Source: Bradyrhizobium manausense (GTDB lineage Bacteria; Pseudomonadota; Alphaproteobacteria; Rhizobiales; Xanthobacteraceae). Taken from it: a DNA stretch of 64,000 nt. Below are positions 42,930-51,056 of this stretch, in pieces; positions within the stretch are counted from its first letter, which is position 1; every line of letters begins with the position of its first letter. Both the position numbers and the translations under genes were made by a program. The stretch is taken from NCBI RefSeq assembly GCF_018130615.1, contig NZ_JAFCKB010000023.1:1-64000 (forward strand), read 5' to 3'. The notes beneath the pieces were generated by a model. That model saw nothing but the letters and a program-made list of their open reading frames with translations. It had not been told where the DNA came from and made no database searches.

Positions 42930-42965
42930 CTTCTCCCCTTGTGGGAGAGGGTGCAGCCGGTTCGC
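42930..42965. repeat. Fragment of the CTCTCCC intergenic repeat
   Basis: CTTCTCCCCTTGTGGGAGAGGGTGCAGCC contains CTCCC/GGGAG hairpin arms; it is a relative of the block at 3353. It fills the space between convergent genes ending at 42919 and 42968. Confidence 0.5.
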
Positions 42966-42967
42966 GG

Positions 42968-43771
42968 CTACGAATTTGTCCCAAACACCCGGTCCAGCGC
43001 CGCGTCGTACGTCGCCTGCACCAGCTCCGGATGCAGCTTCGCCAACGCTTCCATCATCACGCCGGAATTGATCTCGAGCACGCGCCAATCACCGTCGACG
43101 CGTACCACGTCGATGGACGCGAAGCGGATGCCGATGGCGTTCGCGGCGGCAATGGCGAGTTTCGCGCACGCCGTACGAATCTCGCCGTCCTCCAGCAGCA
43201 CCGGCTTGGCGCCGGCATCGAGATTGTGCCGCCAATCGGTGCCACGCTGCTTGCTGTAGACGACGAGGGGCGCATCATCGAGCAACACCACACGGACCTC
43301 GTCCTCGATCACGACATAGGGCGAGATCACGAGCCCGGTGCTCATCGCAAAGACCTCGCCAACCGCGTGGTCGAGTTCCGCCTCCGTCGTCACCCTGAAC
43401 ACCGAGCGCCCCGATGTCCCCTCGTTCGGCTTCACCACCACGCCTTGCGGATGGTCGTGAAACAGCGCGAGCATCGCATCGCGCCAGTTGGGGCCTACAA
43501 CGTTCCTGCCCAGCTTCGGGTTGAGGAAGAGGTGATGCGGAATGCTGGCCACGCCCCGAAGCGACAGCGCCTCGGCGGTTGCCGATTTGTCATTGGCGAG
43601 CCGATGGGCGATCGCGCTGTTGAGGCCGATATCGTAGCCGAAGGCGAAGCGGCGCGTCTCGCCACGGCGCATCGCGATCAGCCAGCCGCCGGAGCGGACA
43701 TCGACCTCAATGCCATGGCGAGCGGCATAGGCCCTGATCGCCTGGACGAAGATCCGCTCGCTGGTGGTCAT
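42968..43771 (-). CDS. ATP-grasp protein, RimK/cyanophycin-synthetase-like, orphan
   Basis: A 267-residue ATP-grasp-like protein. HPQGVVVKPNEGTSGRSVFRV is the nucleotide-binding loop, EDEVRVVLLDDAPLVVYSKQRG is the central strand, and SIDVVRVDGDWRVLEINSGVMMEAL is the metal-binding DxxR/N end. NDKSATAEALSLRGV at about residue 60 is the usual entry to the fold. Such enzymes ligate an amine to a carboxylate, often in peptides. No partner gene is adjacent, so neither substrate can be named. Confidence 0.8.
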   Translation of the reverse strand: MTTSERIFVQAIRAYAARHGIEVDVRSGGWLIAMRRGETRRFAFGYDIGLNSAIAHRLANDKSATAEALSLRGVASIPHHLFLNPKLGRNVVGPNWRDAMLALFHDHPQGVVVKPNEGTSGRSVFRVTTEAELDHAVGEVFAMSTGLVISPYVVIEDEVRVVLLDDAPLVVYSKQRGTDWRHNLDAGAKPVLLEDGEIRTACAKLAIAAANAIGIRFASIDVVRVDGDWRVLEINSGVMMEALAKLHPELVQATYDAALDRVFGTNS

Positions 43772-43982
43772 GTCTTGATCGTTCCAGTCACCAAAAGCCG
43801 CAAAAACGCGGGCAGTGGCACCAAGCAGGAGTGAAAATCAGAGCTATTCTTAATGAAATTCTCGCGAGCAAGACGGAAATTAAGTGCTGCTTTCGCGCCC
43901 GAAAGGGAAAAGAAATTGCCCTGTCTGCGCCCCGGACAGCAGATCCATTAATGATGCAGCCATTTCCGCCGCAAATGCAGAC

Positions 43983-43996
43983 TTGACCCGCGTCAA
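43983..43996 (+). promoter_or_regulatory. FNR/FixK-type box in the 371-bp spacer before ferredoxin-NADP reductase
   Basis: TTGACCCGCGTCAA is a perfect TTGA-N6-TCAA palindrome, the FNR/FixK consensus. About 20 bases downstream is GATTAT (44016-44021), a possible -10 box close to the class-II spacing. The reductase start is 147 bases away. The spacer 43772-44142 is AT-richer than the genes and holds no other gene; this box is its one clear signal. Confidence 0.55.
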
Positions 43997-44142
43997 TTAC
44001 AGCCGGAACGAGGTTGATTATTGGTCTCAATGGCGTAGATCACACACGCGAAATCCTCCGCCATGGCAATGGTGTCCGCCCCGTTTCGGGGCCGGGCAAC
44101 GCTTTTGCCCTAAAACCGCAATTATTCGGAATATCGAAAATC

Positions 44143-44916
44143 ATGAGCGCGTTTTACCGAGAGAAGGTTCTTTCCGTCCAGCACTGGACCGACACGTTGT
44201 TCAGCTTCCGCGCCACGCGCGACACCGGCTTCCGCTTCCAGAACGGCCAGTTCGCCATGATCGGCCTCGAGGTCGATGGTCGCCCGTTGCTGCGCGCCTA
44301 CAGCATGGCGAGCGCCAATCACGAGGAAGAGCTCGAGTTCTTCTCGATCAAGGTGCAGGACGGTCCGCTGACCTCGCGCCTCCAGAAGATCAAGGAAGGC
44401 GACACCATCCTGGTCGGCCGCAAGGCGACCGGCACGCTGATTACCGACAACCTCATCCCCGGCAAGCGGCTGATGCTGCTCTCGACCGGCACGGGCCTCG
44501 CGCCGTTCGCCAGCCTGATCAAGGACCCCGAGGTCTATGAGCAGTTCGAAAGCATCGTGCTGGTGCATGGCTGCCGCCAGGTCTCCGAGCTCGCCTATGG
44601 CGAGAAGCTCGTCGCGAACCTGCGCGAGGACGAGCTGTTCGGCGAGCTCCTCGCCGACAAGCTGATCTATTATCCGACCGTGACCCGCGAGCCGTTCCGC
44701 AATCGCGGCCGCATCACCGACCTGATCAACTCCGAGCAGATCTTCAACGACATCGGGCAGTCGCCGCTCAACATCGAGACCGACCGCATCATGATGTGCG
44801 GCAGCCCGGCGATGCTGGAAGAGCTGAAGCTGATGTTCGAAGGCCGCGACTTCGTCGAGGGCAGCGGCAACAGACCCGGCCATTTCGTGATCGAGAAGGC
44901 GTTCGTCGAGCGCTAA
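44143..44916 (+). CDS. Ferredoxin/flavodoxin-NADP reductase
   Basis: A 257-residue FAD enzyme passing electrons between NADPH and ferredoxin or flavodoxin. RAYSMAS at residues 51-57 is the FAD motif, LLSTGTGLAPFASLI the NADP site, and MMCGSPAMLEELK the C-terminal one; the protein ends FVIEKAFVER. The compact length is that of bacterial Fpr (subclass A). The start MSAFYREKVLSVQHW at 44143 agrees with the family; the longer frame upstream is not conserved. The FNR/FixK-type box points to control by low oxygen. Confidence 0.92.
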   Translation: MSAFYREKVLSVQHWTDTLFSFRATRDTGFRFQNGQFAMIGLEVDGRPLLRAYSMASANHEEELEFFSIKVQDGPLTSRLQKIKEGDTILVGRKATGTLITDNLIPGKRLMLLSTGTGLAPFASLIKDPEVYEQFESIVLVHGCRQVSELAYGEKLVANLREDELFGELLADKLIYYPTVTREPFRNRGRITDLINSEQIFNDIGQSPLNIETDRIMMCGSPAMLEELKLMFEGRDFVEGSGNRPGHFVIEKAFVER

Positions 44917-44958
44917 ACTCTGTTGAAGATGTGGCTTGATCGCGCGCCACGCTCAACC

Positions 44959-45110
44959 CGTCGTCCCGGACAAGCGCAGCAAAGCTGAGCGCAGATCCGG
45001 GACGCGTAGCCACAGGCCGTGGCTATGCGAAGGCTCGGAGTGACAGCTTCCCGGCCCGAAAATGCTGCGGTTATGGATCCCGGGTCTGCGCCACGCTTGC
45101 CCGGACGACA
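44959..45110. repeat. Dispersed GTCGTCCCGG repeat (369-bp spacer 44917-45285)
   Basis: CGTCGTCCCGGACAAGCGCAGC at the left and GCTTGCCCGGACGACAGC at the right; the middle carries GTAGCCACAGGCCGTGGCTA, itself a hairpin. The rest of the spacer, 45111-45285, holds no gene; a short CAGTGCAGCAGCCCGCC stretch near 45151 has nothing I can name. Confidence 0.7.
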
Positions 45111-45285
45111 GCTGGGGGCACTCCGCCCGTCCCATATCAGCCCCTGCTGCAGTGCAGCAGCCCGCCCATCGGGCTGATTGATTTGTCTCGGCCGAATTCG
45201 CTAGCCTGAAACAACCGCCGCGTCATATCCGTATGACAGGCGTAGGCGTATCGTACCGCCTCATGCTGGCGAGAGGGTGGCAATC

Positions 45286-46974
45286 GTGGCCGACGACAAC
45301 AAGACGCAGGAATCTCCCAAACGGCTGGCGCTGGCGGAAGAAGGGATCGCCGAAATCCTGCTGCTTCCGTTCTCGCCGCGCTTCATCGTCCTGACGATCT
45401 GCGCGGTCGTCACGGCGCTGCTGGTCGGCATCGGCATCGCCGACCGCAAGATCTTCGACATCCTGCTGGTCCCGATCCTGATCTTCGGCGCCCTGACCCT
45501 GCTCGGCGTCCGCGATCTCATGCAGAAGAGCCACGCGGTGCTGCGCAACTACCCGATCTCGGCGCATATCCGCTTCCTGCTCGAAGAGATCCGCCCGGAG
45601 ATGCGGCAGTATTTCTTCGAGAGCGAGAAGGACGGCATGCCGTTCTCGCGCGACACCCGCGCGGTGGTCTATCAGCGCGCCAAGATGCAGCTCGACAAGC
45701 GTCCGTTCGGCACCCAGGAGGACGTCTACCGCGAAGGTTACGAGTGGATGCATCACTCGGTGTCGCCGAAGGCGCATGCCGAAGAGAAGTTTCGCGTCAC
45801 GATCGGCGGCCCGGACTGCGCAAAGCCCTATTCAGCCTCGGTGTTCAACATCTCGGCGATGAGCTTTGGCGCGCTCAGTCCGAACGCGGTGCGCGCGCTC
45901 AATGCCGGCGCCAAGAAGGGCGGCTTCGCCCATGACACGGGCGAGGGTGGCTTCAGCCCCTATCACCGCGAGATGGGCGGCGACATCATCTGGGAGATCG
46001 GCTCCGGCTATTTCGGCTGCCGCCATCTCGACGGCACGTTCGATCCGGAGGCGTTCGCGCGCGTCGCGAGCCACGACCAAATCAAGATGGTCGAGCTCAA
46101 GATCAGCCAGGGTGCCAAGCCCGGCCATGGCGGCGTGCTGCCGGCGGCGAAGGTCTCCGAGGAGATCTCCAAGATCCGCGGCGTCGCGATGGGCGAGGAC
46201 TGCATCTCGCCGGCCTCGCATCGCGTCTTCTCGACACCGACCGGCATGATGCAGTTCATCGCCGAGATGCGGAAGCTCTCGGGCGGCAAGCCGGCCGGCT
46301 TCAAGCTTTGCATCGGCCATCCCTGGGAGTTTCTGGCGATCTGCAAGGCGATGCTGGAGACCGGCATCTATCCGGATTTCATCGTCGTCGACGGCAACGA
46401 GGGCGGCACCGGCGCTGCGCCGCTGGAATTCATGGACCATCTGGGCATGCCGATGCGCGAGGGCGTCAACTTCGTCCACAATGCGCTGGTCGGTATCAAC
46501 GCGCGCGACCGCATCAAGATCGGCGCGTCCGGCAAGATCGCCACCGCCTTCGACATGGCGCGCGCGATGGCGATCGGCGCCGATTGGTGCAATTCGGCGC
46601 GCGGCTTCATGTTCTCGCTCGGTTGCATCCAGTCGCTGAGCTGCCACACCGACCGCTGCCCAACCGGGGTTGCGACCCAGGACCCGACGCGGGCGCGCGC
46701 GCTCTACGTGCCGCTCAAGATCGATCGCGTGCACAATTATCACCACGCCACGCTGCACTCGCTGACCGAGCTGATCGCCGCGGCGGGCCTGGAGCACCCG
46801 CAGCAGCTGCGCCCGATCCACTTCACCCAGCGCACCTCGACGACCGATGTGAGGTCCTTCGCCCAGCTCTATCCGGCGCTGCGTCCGGGCGAGCTGCTCG
46901 AAGGTACCGAAGACCCGCGGTTCCGCGACGCCTGGCGGATGGCCCAGGCCGCGTCGTTCCAGCCGGCGCCGTGA
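45286..46974 (+). CDS. Membrane-anchored FMN-binding glutamate synthase-like protein
   Basis: A 562-residue protein. Two hydrophobic segments near residues 30-75 (FIVLTICAVVTALLVGIGIA and ILLVPILIFGALTLLG) precede a domain like the synthase centre of GltB: NISAMSFGALSPNAVRALN, GEGGFSPYHREMGGDI, HGGVLPAAKVSEEI and VDGNEGGTGAAPLEFMDH. GCIQSLSCHTDRCPTGVATQ gives the C-x5-C-x4-C of the 3Fe-4S site. The amidotransferase and GXGXG domains of true GltB are absent. It is not a full glutamate synthase; its electron donor and product are unknown. GTG 45277 is an alternative start, but GAGAGG suits 45286. Confidence 0.87.
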   Translation: MADDNKTQESPKRLALAEEGIAEILLLPFSPRFIVLTICAVVTALLVGIGIADRKIFDILLVPILIFGALTLLGVRDLMQKSHAVLRNYPISAHIRFLLEEIRPEMRQYFFESEKDGMPFSRDTRAVVYQRAKMQLDKRPFGTQEDVYREGYEWMHHSVSPKAHAEEKFRVTIGGPDCAKPYSASVFNISAMSFGALSPNAVRALNAGAKKGGFAHDTGEGGFSPYHREMGGDIIWEIGSGYFGCRHLDGTFDPEAFARVASHDQIKMVELKISQGAKPGHGGVLPAAKVSEEISKIRGVAMGEDCISPASHRVFSTPTGMMQFIAEMRKLSGGKPAGFKLCIGHPWEFLAICKAMLETGIYPDFIVVDGNEGGTGAAPLEFMDHLGMPMREGVNFVHNALVGINARDRIKIGASGKIATAFDMARAMAIGADWCNSARGFMFSLGCIQSLSCHTDRCPTGVATQDPTRARALYVPLKIDRVHNYHHATLHSLTELIAAAGLEHPQQLRPIHFTQRTSTTDVRSFAQLYPALRPGELLEGTEDPRFRDAWRMAQAASFQPAP

Positions 46975-47052
46975 GTGCGCAGGTTGCATAAATTCCTTGC
47001 GAGCGGGGCTGGCACTTAAGGTTTGGTTCAACTTTGGGTGTAAATTGTGCCC

Positions 47053-47301
47053 ATGAACGAGCGGCGCAACAAGGCCAGGCATCGCGTATTGAAAGCCGGA
47101 ACCATCGAGTTCGGTGGCGGCGCGATCGACTGCACCGTCCGCAACTTCTCCGACACCGGCGCCGCGCTCGACGTCACCAGCCCGGTCGGAATTCCCGAAC
47201 ACTTCACCCTCACCATCAAAGCCGACGGCGCGCACCTCGCCTGCACGGTGGTGTGGCGCAAGGAAAAGCGGATCGGGGTGCAGTTCGGGCGAGGGATGTA
47301 G
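47053..47301 (+). CDS. PilZ-domain protein
   Basis: An 82-residue single-domain protein. Arg5-x3-Arg9 (RNKAR) and Asn31-x-Ser33-x-x-Gly36 (NFSDTG) are the two c-di-GMP-binding motifs of PilZ, and CTVVWRKEKRIGVQF closes the barrel. GTG 47047 is an alternative start. It may be a free-standing c-di-GMP receptor for motility or surface behaviour. Chemoreceptor and transporter genes are nearby, but no pilus or flagellar gene is visible. Confidence 0.88.
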   Translation: MNERRNKARHRVLKAGTIEFGGGAIDCTVRNFSDTGAALDVTSPVGIPEHFTLTIKADGAHLACTVVWRKEKRIGVQFGRGM

Positions 47302-47333
47302 CGTAAGCTCGGTGCGCAGGTAGCAGTACCGCG

Positions 47334-47397
47334 CAACTACCAGTCTTCACCAAACTCAATTCGGTGGTTATGGGTCCCGGCCTTCGCCGGGACGACG
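47334..47397. repeat. Right half of the GTCGTCCCGG repeat
   Basis: CAAACTCAATTCGGTGG then TTATGGGTCCCGGCC and TTCGCCGGGACGACG, nearly identical to 30680-30746. The left half is missing. It lies between the PilZ and CorC-type genes, which converge. Confidence 0.75.
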
Positions 47398-47418
47398 AGT
47401 GGAGAGACCGCCGCTCGT

Positions 47419-48717
47419 TCATCCCGTCTCCACCTCACCCAGACGGCGCGCCAGGATCTTGTCGATCCTGCGGCCGTCGAGATCGACCACCTCGATATGC
47501 CAGCCGCTGAGGTCGAAGGCATCGCCGACATTGGGCAGCACGTTGAATTGCTGCAGAACGAGGCCAGCGACCGTGTTGTAGCGGTGATGCGGCGGCAGCT
47601 CGATGCTCAGCAGCTCGCCGAACTCGTCGACCGGCATCCAGCCTGAGACGAGCAGCGACGAGTCCGCGCGCCTGACGTAAGCCGGCTCCGGCGGTCCTTC
47701 CTCGGAATGGAAGGCGCCGACGATCGACTCCAGAATATCCGCGGCCGTGACCACGCCTTCGAAGGCGCCGTATTCGTCGTAGATGAAACCGACGTGGACC
47801 GGCGCAGCCCTCAGGATTGCCAGCACATCGCGGGCATCGGCGGATGCGGGAATGCTTGGCGCTTCGCGGACGAGTGCCCGCAGATTCGGCGTGCGTTCGT
47901 TCATGTACGCGACCAGCAGGTCCTTCGCCTGGAGCACGCCGATGGGCGCGTCGCGATCGCCGTCAGAAACAGGAAAGCGCGAATGCGGGCTCTTTGCGAT
48001 GATCGCCTGAATGGCTTCCGGAGCATCGTTCAAGTCGATCTCGTCGACCTCGGTGCGCGGCGTCATCACGGCGCCGACCGGGCGGTCGCCGAGCCGCATC
48101 ACGCCGGCGATCATCTCCTTCTCGCCGGGCTCGAGCACGCCGGCGCTCTCGGCTTCGTTGACGAGATGATGGATCTCGTCCTCCGACACTTTCTCCTCGG
48201 CCTTGCCGCCGCGGCCGAGCAGGGTCAGGATCAGCTTGCCGGAGACGTCGAGCAGAAACACGAGCGGCAGCGAGACCCGCGCCAACACGTGCATCGCGGG
48301 CGCGACCTTGACTGCGATGCTCTCGGGATCTCGCAGCGCCACCTGCTTCGGCACCAGCTCGCCGACGATCAGGGTCGCATAGGTGATGAGCGTGACGACG
48401 ATGCCGACGCCGACGATGTCGGCAATGCCTGAGGACAGGCCGAGCTCGACCAGCCATTGCGTCAGCCGCTGCCCGAGCGTGGCGCCGGAGAAGGCGCCCG
48501 AGAGCACGCCGACCAGCGTGATGCCGATCTGCACCGTCGAGAGGAATTTACCGGGATCGGCGGCCAATGTCAGTGCCCGCTCGGCACCGCGCACGCCCCT
48601 GGCGGCCAGCAGCGACAGCCGCGCCGGGCGCGATGACACCACGGCCAGCTCGGACATGGACAAGAGGCCGTTGATGACGATCAGGACGACGACGATGATG
48701 AGTTCGACGGAGAGCAT
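47419..48717 (-). CDS. CorC/HlyC-type transporter-like membrane protein (DUF21-CBS)
   Basis: A 432-residue protein with a DUF21 membrane domain starting LIIVVVLIVINGLLSMSELAVV. The CBS pair (about residues 205-325) holds VMTPRTEVDEIDLNDAPEAI and GVLQAKDLLVAYMN. The C-terminal CorC_HlyC domain includes LLVSGWMPVDEFGELL and YNTVAGLVLQQFNVLPNVGD. This is the CNNM/CorC family, linked to Mg or Co export and sometimes called hemolysins for historic reasons. The start is MLSVELIIV at 48717; the frame to 48873 is a shadow. Confidence 0.88.
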   Translation of the reverse strand: MLSVELIIVVVLIVINGLLSMSELAVVSSRPARLSLLAARGVRGAERALTLAADPGKFLSTVQIGITLVGVLSGAFSGATLGQRLTQWLVELGLSSGIADIVGVGIVVTLITYATLIVGELVPKQVALRDPESIAVKVAPAMHVLARVSLPLVFLLDVSGKLILTLLGRGGKAEEKVSEDEIHHLVNEAESAGVLEPGEKEMIAGVMRLGDRPVGAVMTPRTEVDEIDLNDAPEAIQAIIAKSPHSRFPVSDGDRDAPIGVLQAKDLLVAYMNERTPNLRALVREAPSIPASADARDVLAILRAAPVHVGFIYDEYGAFEGVVTAADILESIVGAFHSEEGPPEPAYVRRADSSLLVSGWMPVDEFGELLSIELPPHHRYNTVAGLVLQQFNVLPNVGDAFDLSGWHIEVVDLDGRRIDKILARRLGEVETG

Positions 48718-48817
48718 TGATGTTCCGGGAGCAGCGAGTGTGGCTGCGGATCGCAGCACACACGTTAATATAGGTATTCCCCGAGGAAGTTCCGGCCATC
48801 CTGTCGCATACGCCACG

Positions 48818-48856
48818 GCGAGGGAACCTCGCGGCTGGCCGCCCGTCGGGGCGGCC
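48818..48856. other. Two tandem hairpins in the divergent spacer
   Basis: GCGAGG-GAA-CCTCGC (48818-48832) is followed by GGCCGCCC-GTCG-GGGCGGCC (48837-48856), both perfect. They lie between the CorC-type gene and the chemoreceptor, which start in opposite directions. They could be operator sites or leader structure; the spacer holds no gene. Confidence 0.4.
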
Positions 48857-48961
48857 CTGCGACGACCTGACACTCCGCGGAACTACGGACAGATGCTTAA
48901 CGGGCCCTTAGTGGCCGCCAGCTAGGTTTTCGGCATTTGCAGGAACATATCGGGGCCCACG

Positions 48962-51037
48962 ATGCGGATCGGGAAGCTTTTCGCGCTGTCGATGCTGACG
49001 GTGACGGTTTTTGCGGTCGTTCTTGGCGCCGAGGTGCTGATACCGCAGGCGCGCATCTTCACGAACCGCTCCGATGCGATCAAGACGGTCGATGCTTTTG
49101 GCGCGATGCTGATGGTCAGCCAGCAGGTCGCCGGCCTTCGCGCTCCCTATATCGGACCGATCTTCCAGGAAACCGCTGCGACGCAAGCGCAGATCGATGC
49201 GGCCGCGAAAGCTGCGAAGGCGGCCGAAACCGCATTCGACGGTGCAAGGCGTGCCATCCTGGTGCTCGATGACGGCGCAGCGATGGCAGAGAAGCTCGAC
49301 CGTGCCGCACGCCGGCTGAGGGAGGTCAACACGGCGGCGGATCGCGCGATGAGCGTGCCTCTGGCCGCGCGCGACAATGCCGCCATCAAGAGCTTCCTGC
49401 CCGGCGTCGCCGACGTCCTCGGCAGCATCGAGCCGATCATGAACCGGCTCGAAGCCAAGGTGGTCAACGCCGATTCCTCGCTTGCGGCGCTCCTGAGCCT
49501 GGCGCGAACGGCGCAGGATTTGCGGGTTGCCGCCGGCAGCCGTGCCGCCACCTTGTCGCCGCCGCTGTCGGCCCGCCGGCCGGTGACGGTCGCCGAAGCC
49601 TCGTTGATGGATCGCATGCAGGGCCGCGTGGAAGCCGACCGCGAGCGCATCGAGGCCGGCATCGATCAGCTCGGAAATCCGCCCCGCATCGCCGCCGCGT
49701 TCAAGGCCGCGACCGAGTCCTATTTCGGGAAAGCGGCTCCCGTCGTCGAGAAGGAGATGCCGGCGGCGCGCAGCGACGGCAAATACGGTATCGGCTCCGA
49801 CGATCTGGCGAGCGTGATCGTGCCCGCCATCCAGATGTTCTACGGCGTGCGCGACGCCGCGCTGGCGGAAGCAGCCGAGCGTGCGTCGGCGGCGCGCGAT
49901 GGCGCACTGGCGATGCTCGCGCTTGCAGGCGTTGCGGTGCTGGCGCTGCTCGGCACGCTCGGCGGCGTGACCATGATGCTACGCAGCCGCGTGGTGACGC
50001 CGTTGGCGCGGCTCGCCGACGTGATCGGCACGCTCGCCGCCGGACAGCATGAAGTCGAGATTCCCGCCACGGGCCGCAATGACGAGATCGGCCAGGTCGC
50101 CGGCTCGCTGCAACATTTCAAGGATTCGCTCGTCGCCCAGAAGGCCGCCGATGCAGCCGCCTCGGTCGAAGCCGAGACGAAGCTCCGGCGCAGCCAGCGC
50201 ATGGACCAGATCGCGCGCGACTTCGAGGCCATGATCGGCGACGTCATCAACACCGTCTCGTCGGCCTCCTCGGAGCTGGAGGTCTCGGCAGGAACGCTGA
50301 CGAGCAGCGCCGACCAGTCGGAAAAGGTCACGACGACCGTCGCGGCCGCCTCCGAACAGGCCTCCACCAACGTGCAGACTGTCGCCGCGGCGGCCGAGGA
50401 GATGGCCTCGTCGGTGGACGAAATCAGCCGGCAGGTCCAGGATTCCGCGCGTATCGCCGGGGAGGCGGTGCAGCAGGCAGGTCGGACCAACGATTATGTC
50501 GGCGAGCTCGCCAAGGCCGCCGGGCGGATCGGGGACGTCGTCGAGCTCATCAGCCAGATCGCGGGCCAGACCAATCTTCTCGCTCTCAACGCCACGATCG
50601 AGGCGGCGCGCGCCGGCGAGGCCGGCCGCGGCTTCGCCGTCGTCGCCTCCGAGGTCAAGGCGCTCGCCGAGCAGACCGCCAAGGCGACCGGCGAGATCAG
50701 CCAGCAGATCACGGGAATCCAGACCGCGACGGAGGATTCCGTCGGTGCCATCAAGGCGATCGGCGATACCATCACCCGAATGTCCGAGATCGCGTCTGCA
50801 ATCGCCTCGGCGGTCGAAGAGCAGGGCGCGGCGACGCGGGAAATTTCCCGCAACGTGCAGCAGGCCGCACGTGGCACCCAGCAGGTGTCCGCCAGCATCG
50901 TCGACGTGCAGCGCGGTGCGAGCCAGACCGGATCGGCCTCCGCCAACGTGCTCGCCTCGGCCAAATCGCTGTCCGGCGAGAGCACCCGTCTCAAGGTCGA
51001 GGTCGGAAAATTCCTGGACGCGATCCGCGCTGCGTAG
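48962..51037 (+). CDS. Methyl-accepting chemotaxis protein
   Basis: A 691-residue chemoreceptor. The first membrane helix is residues 7-29 ([21 protein letters not shown]), the second about 317-340 ([21 protein letters not shown]), and the periplasmic part between them is helical and about 285 residues long. A HAMP domain follows ([27 protein letters not shown]), then the signalling domain with the hairpin tip [21 protein letters not shown]. No CheW or CheR gene is adjacent. The ligand is unknown. Confidence 0.92.
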   Translation: MRIGKLFALSMLTVTVFAVVLGAEVLIPQARIFTNRSDAIKTVDAFGAMLMVSQQVAGLRAPYIGPIFQETAATQAQIDAAAKAAKAAETAFDGARRAILVLDDGAAMAEKLDRAARRLREVNTAADRAMSVPLAARDNAAIKSFLPGVADVLGSIEPIMNRLEAKVVNADSSLAALLSLARTAQDLRVAAGSRAATLSPPLSARRPVTVAEASLMDRMQGRVEADRERIEAGIDQLGNPPRIAAAFKAATESYFGKAAPVVEKEMPAARSDGKYGIGSDDLASVIVPAIQMFYGVRDAALAEAAERASAARDGALAMLALAGVAVLALLGTLGGVTMMLRSRVVTPLARLADVIGTLAAGQHEVEIPATGRNDEIGQVAGSLQHFKDSLVAQKAADAAASVEAETKLRRSQRMDQIARDFEAMIGDVINTVSSASSELEVSAGTLTSSADQSEKVTTTVAAASEQASTNVQTVAAAAEEMASSVDEISRQVQDSARIAGEAVQQAGRTNDYVGELAKAAGRIGDVVELISQIAGQTNLLALNATIEAARAGEAGRGFAVVASEVKALAEQTAKATGEISQQITGIQTATEDSVGAIKAIGDTITRMSEIASAIASAVEEQGAATREISRNVQQAARGTQQVSASIVDVQRGASQTGSASANVLASAKSLSGESTRLKVEVGKFLDAIRAA

Positions 51038-51056
51038 GAGCGAGCGGCGGACGCGC

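Noticed and set aside
47419-48717. CorC/HlyC protein as a hemolysin
   Set aside because: The name is historic; the DUF21-CBS-CorC layout indicates an ion transport-type membrane protein.
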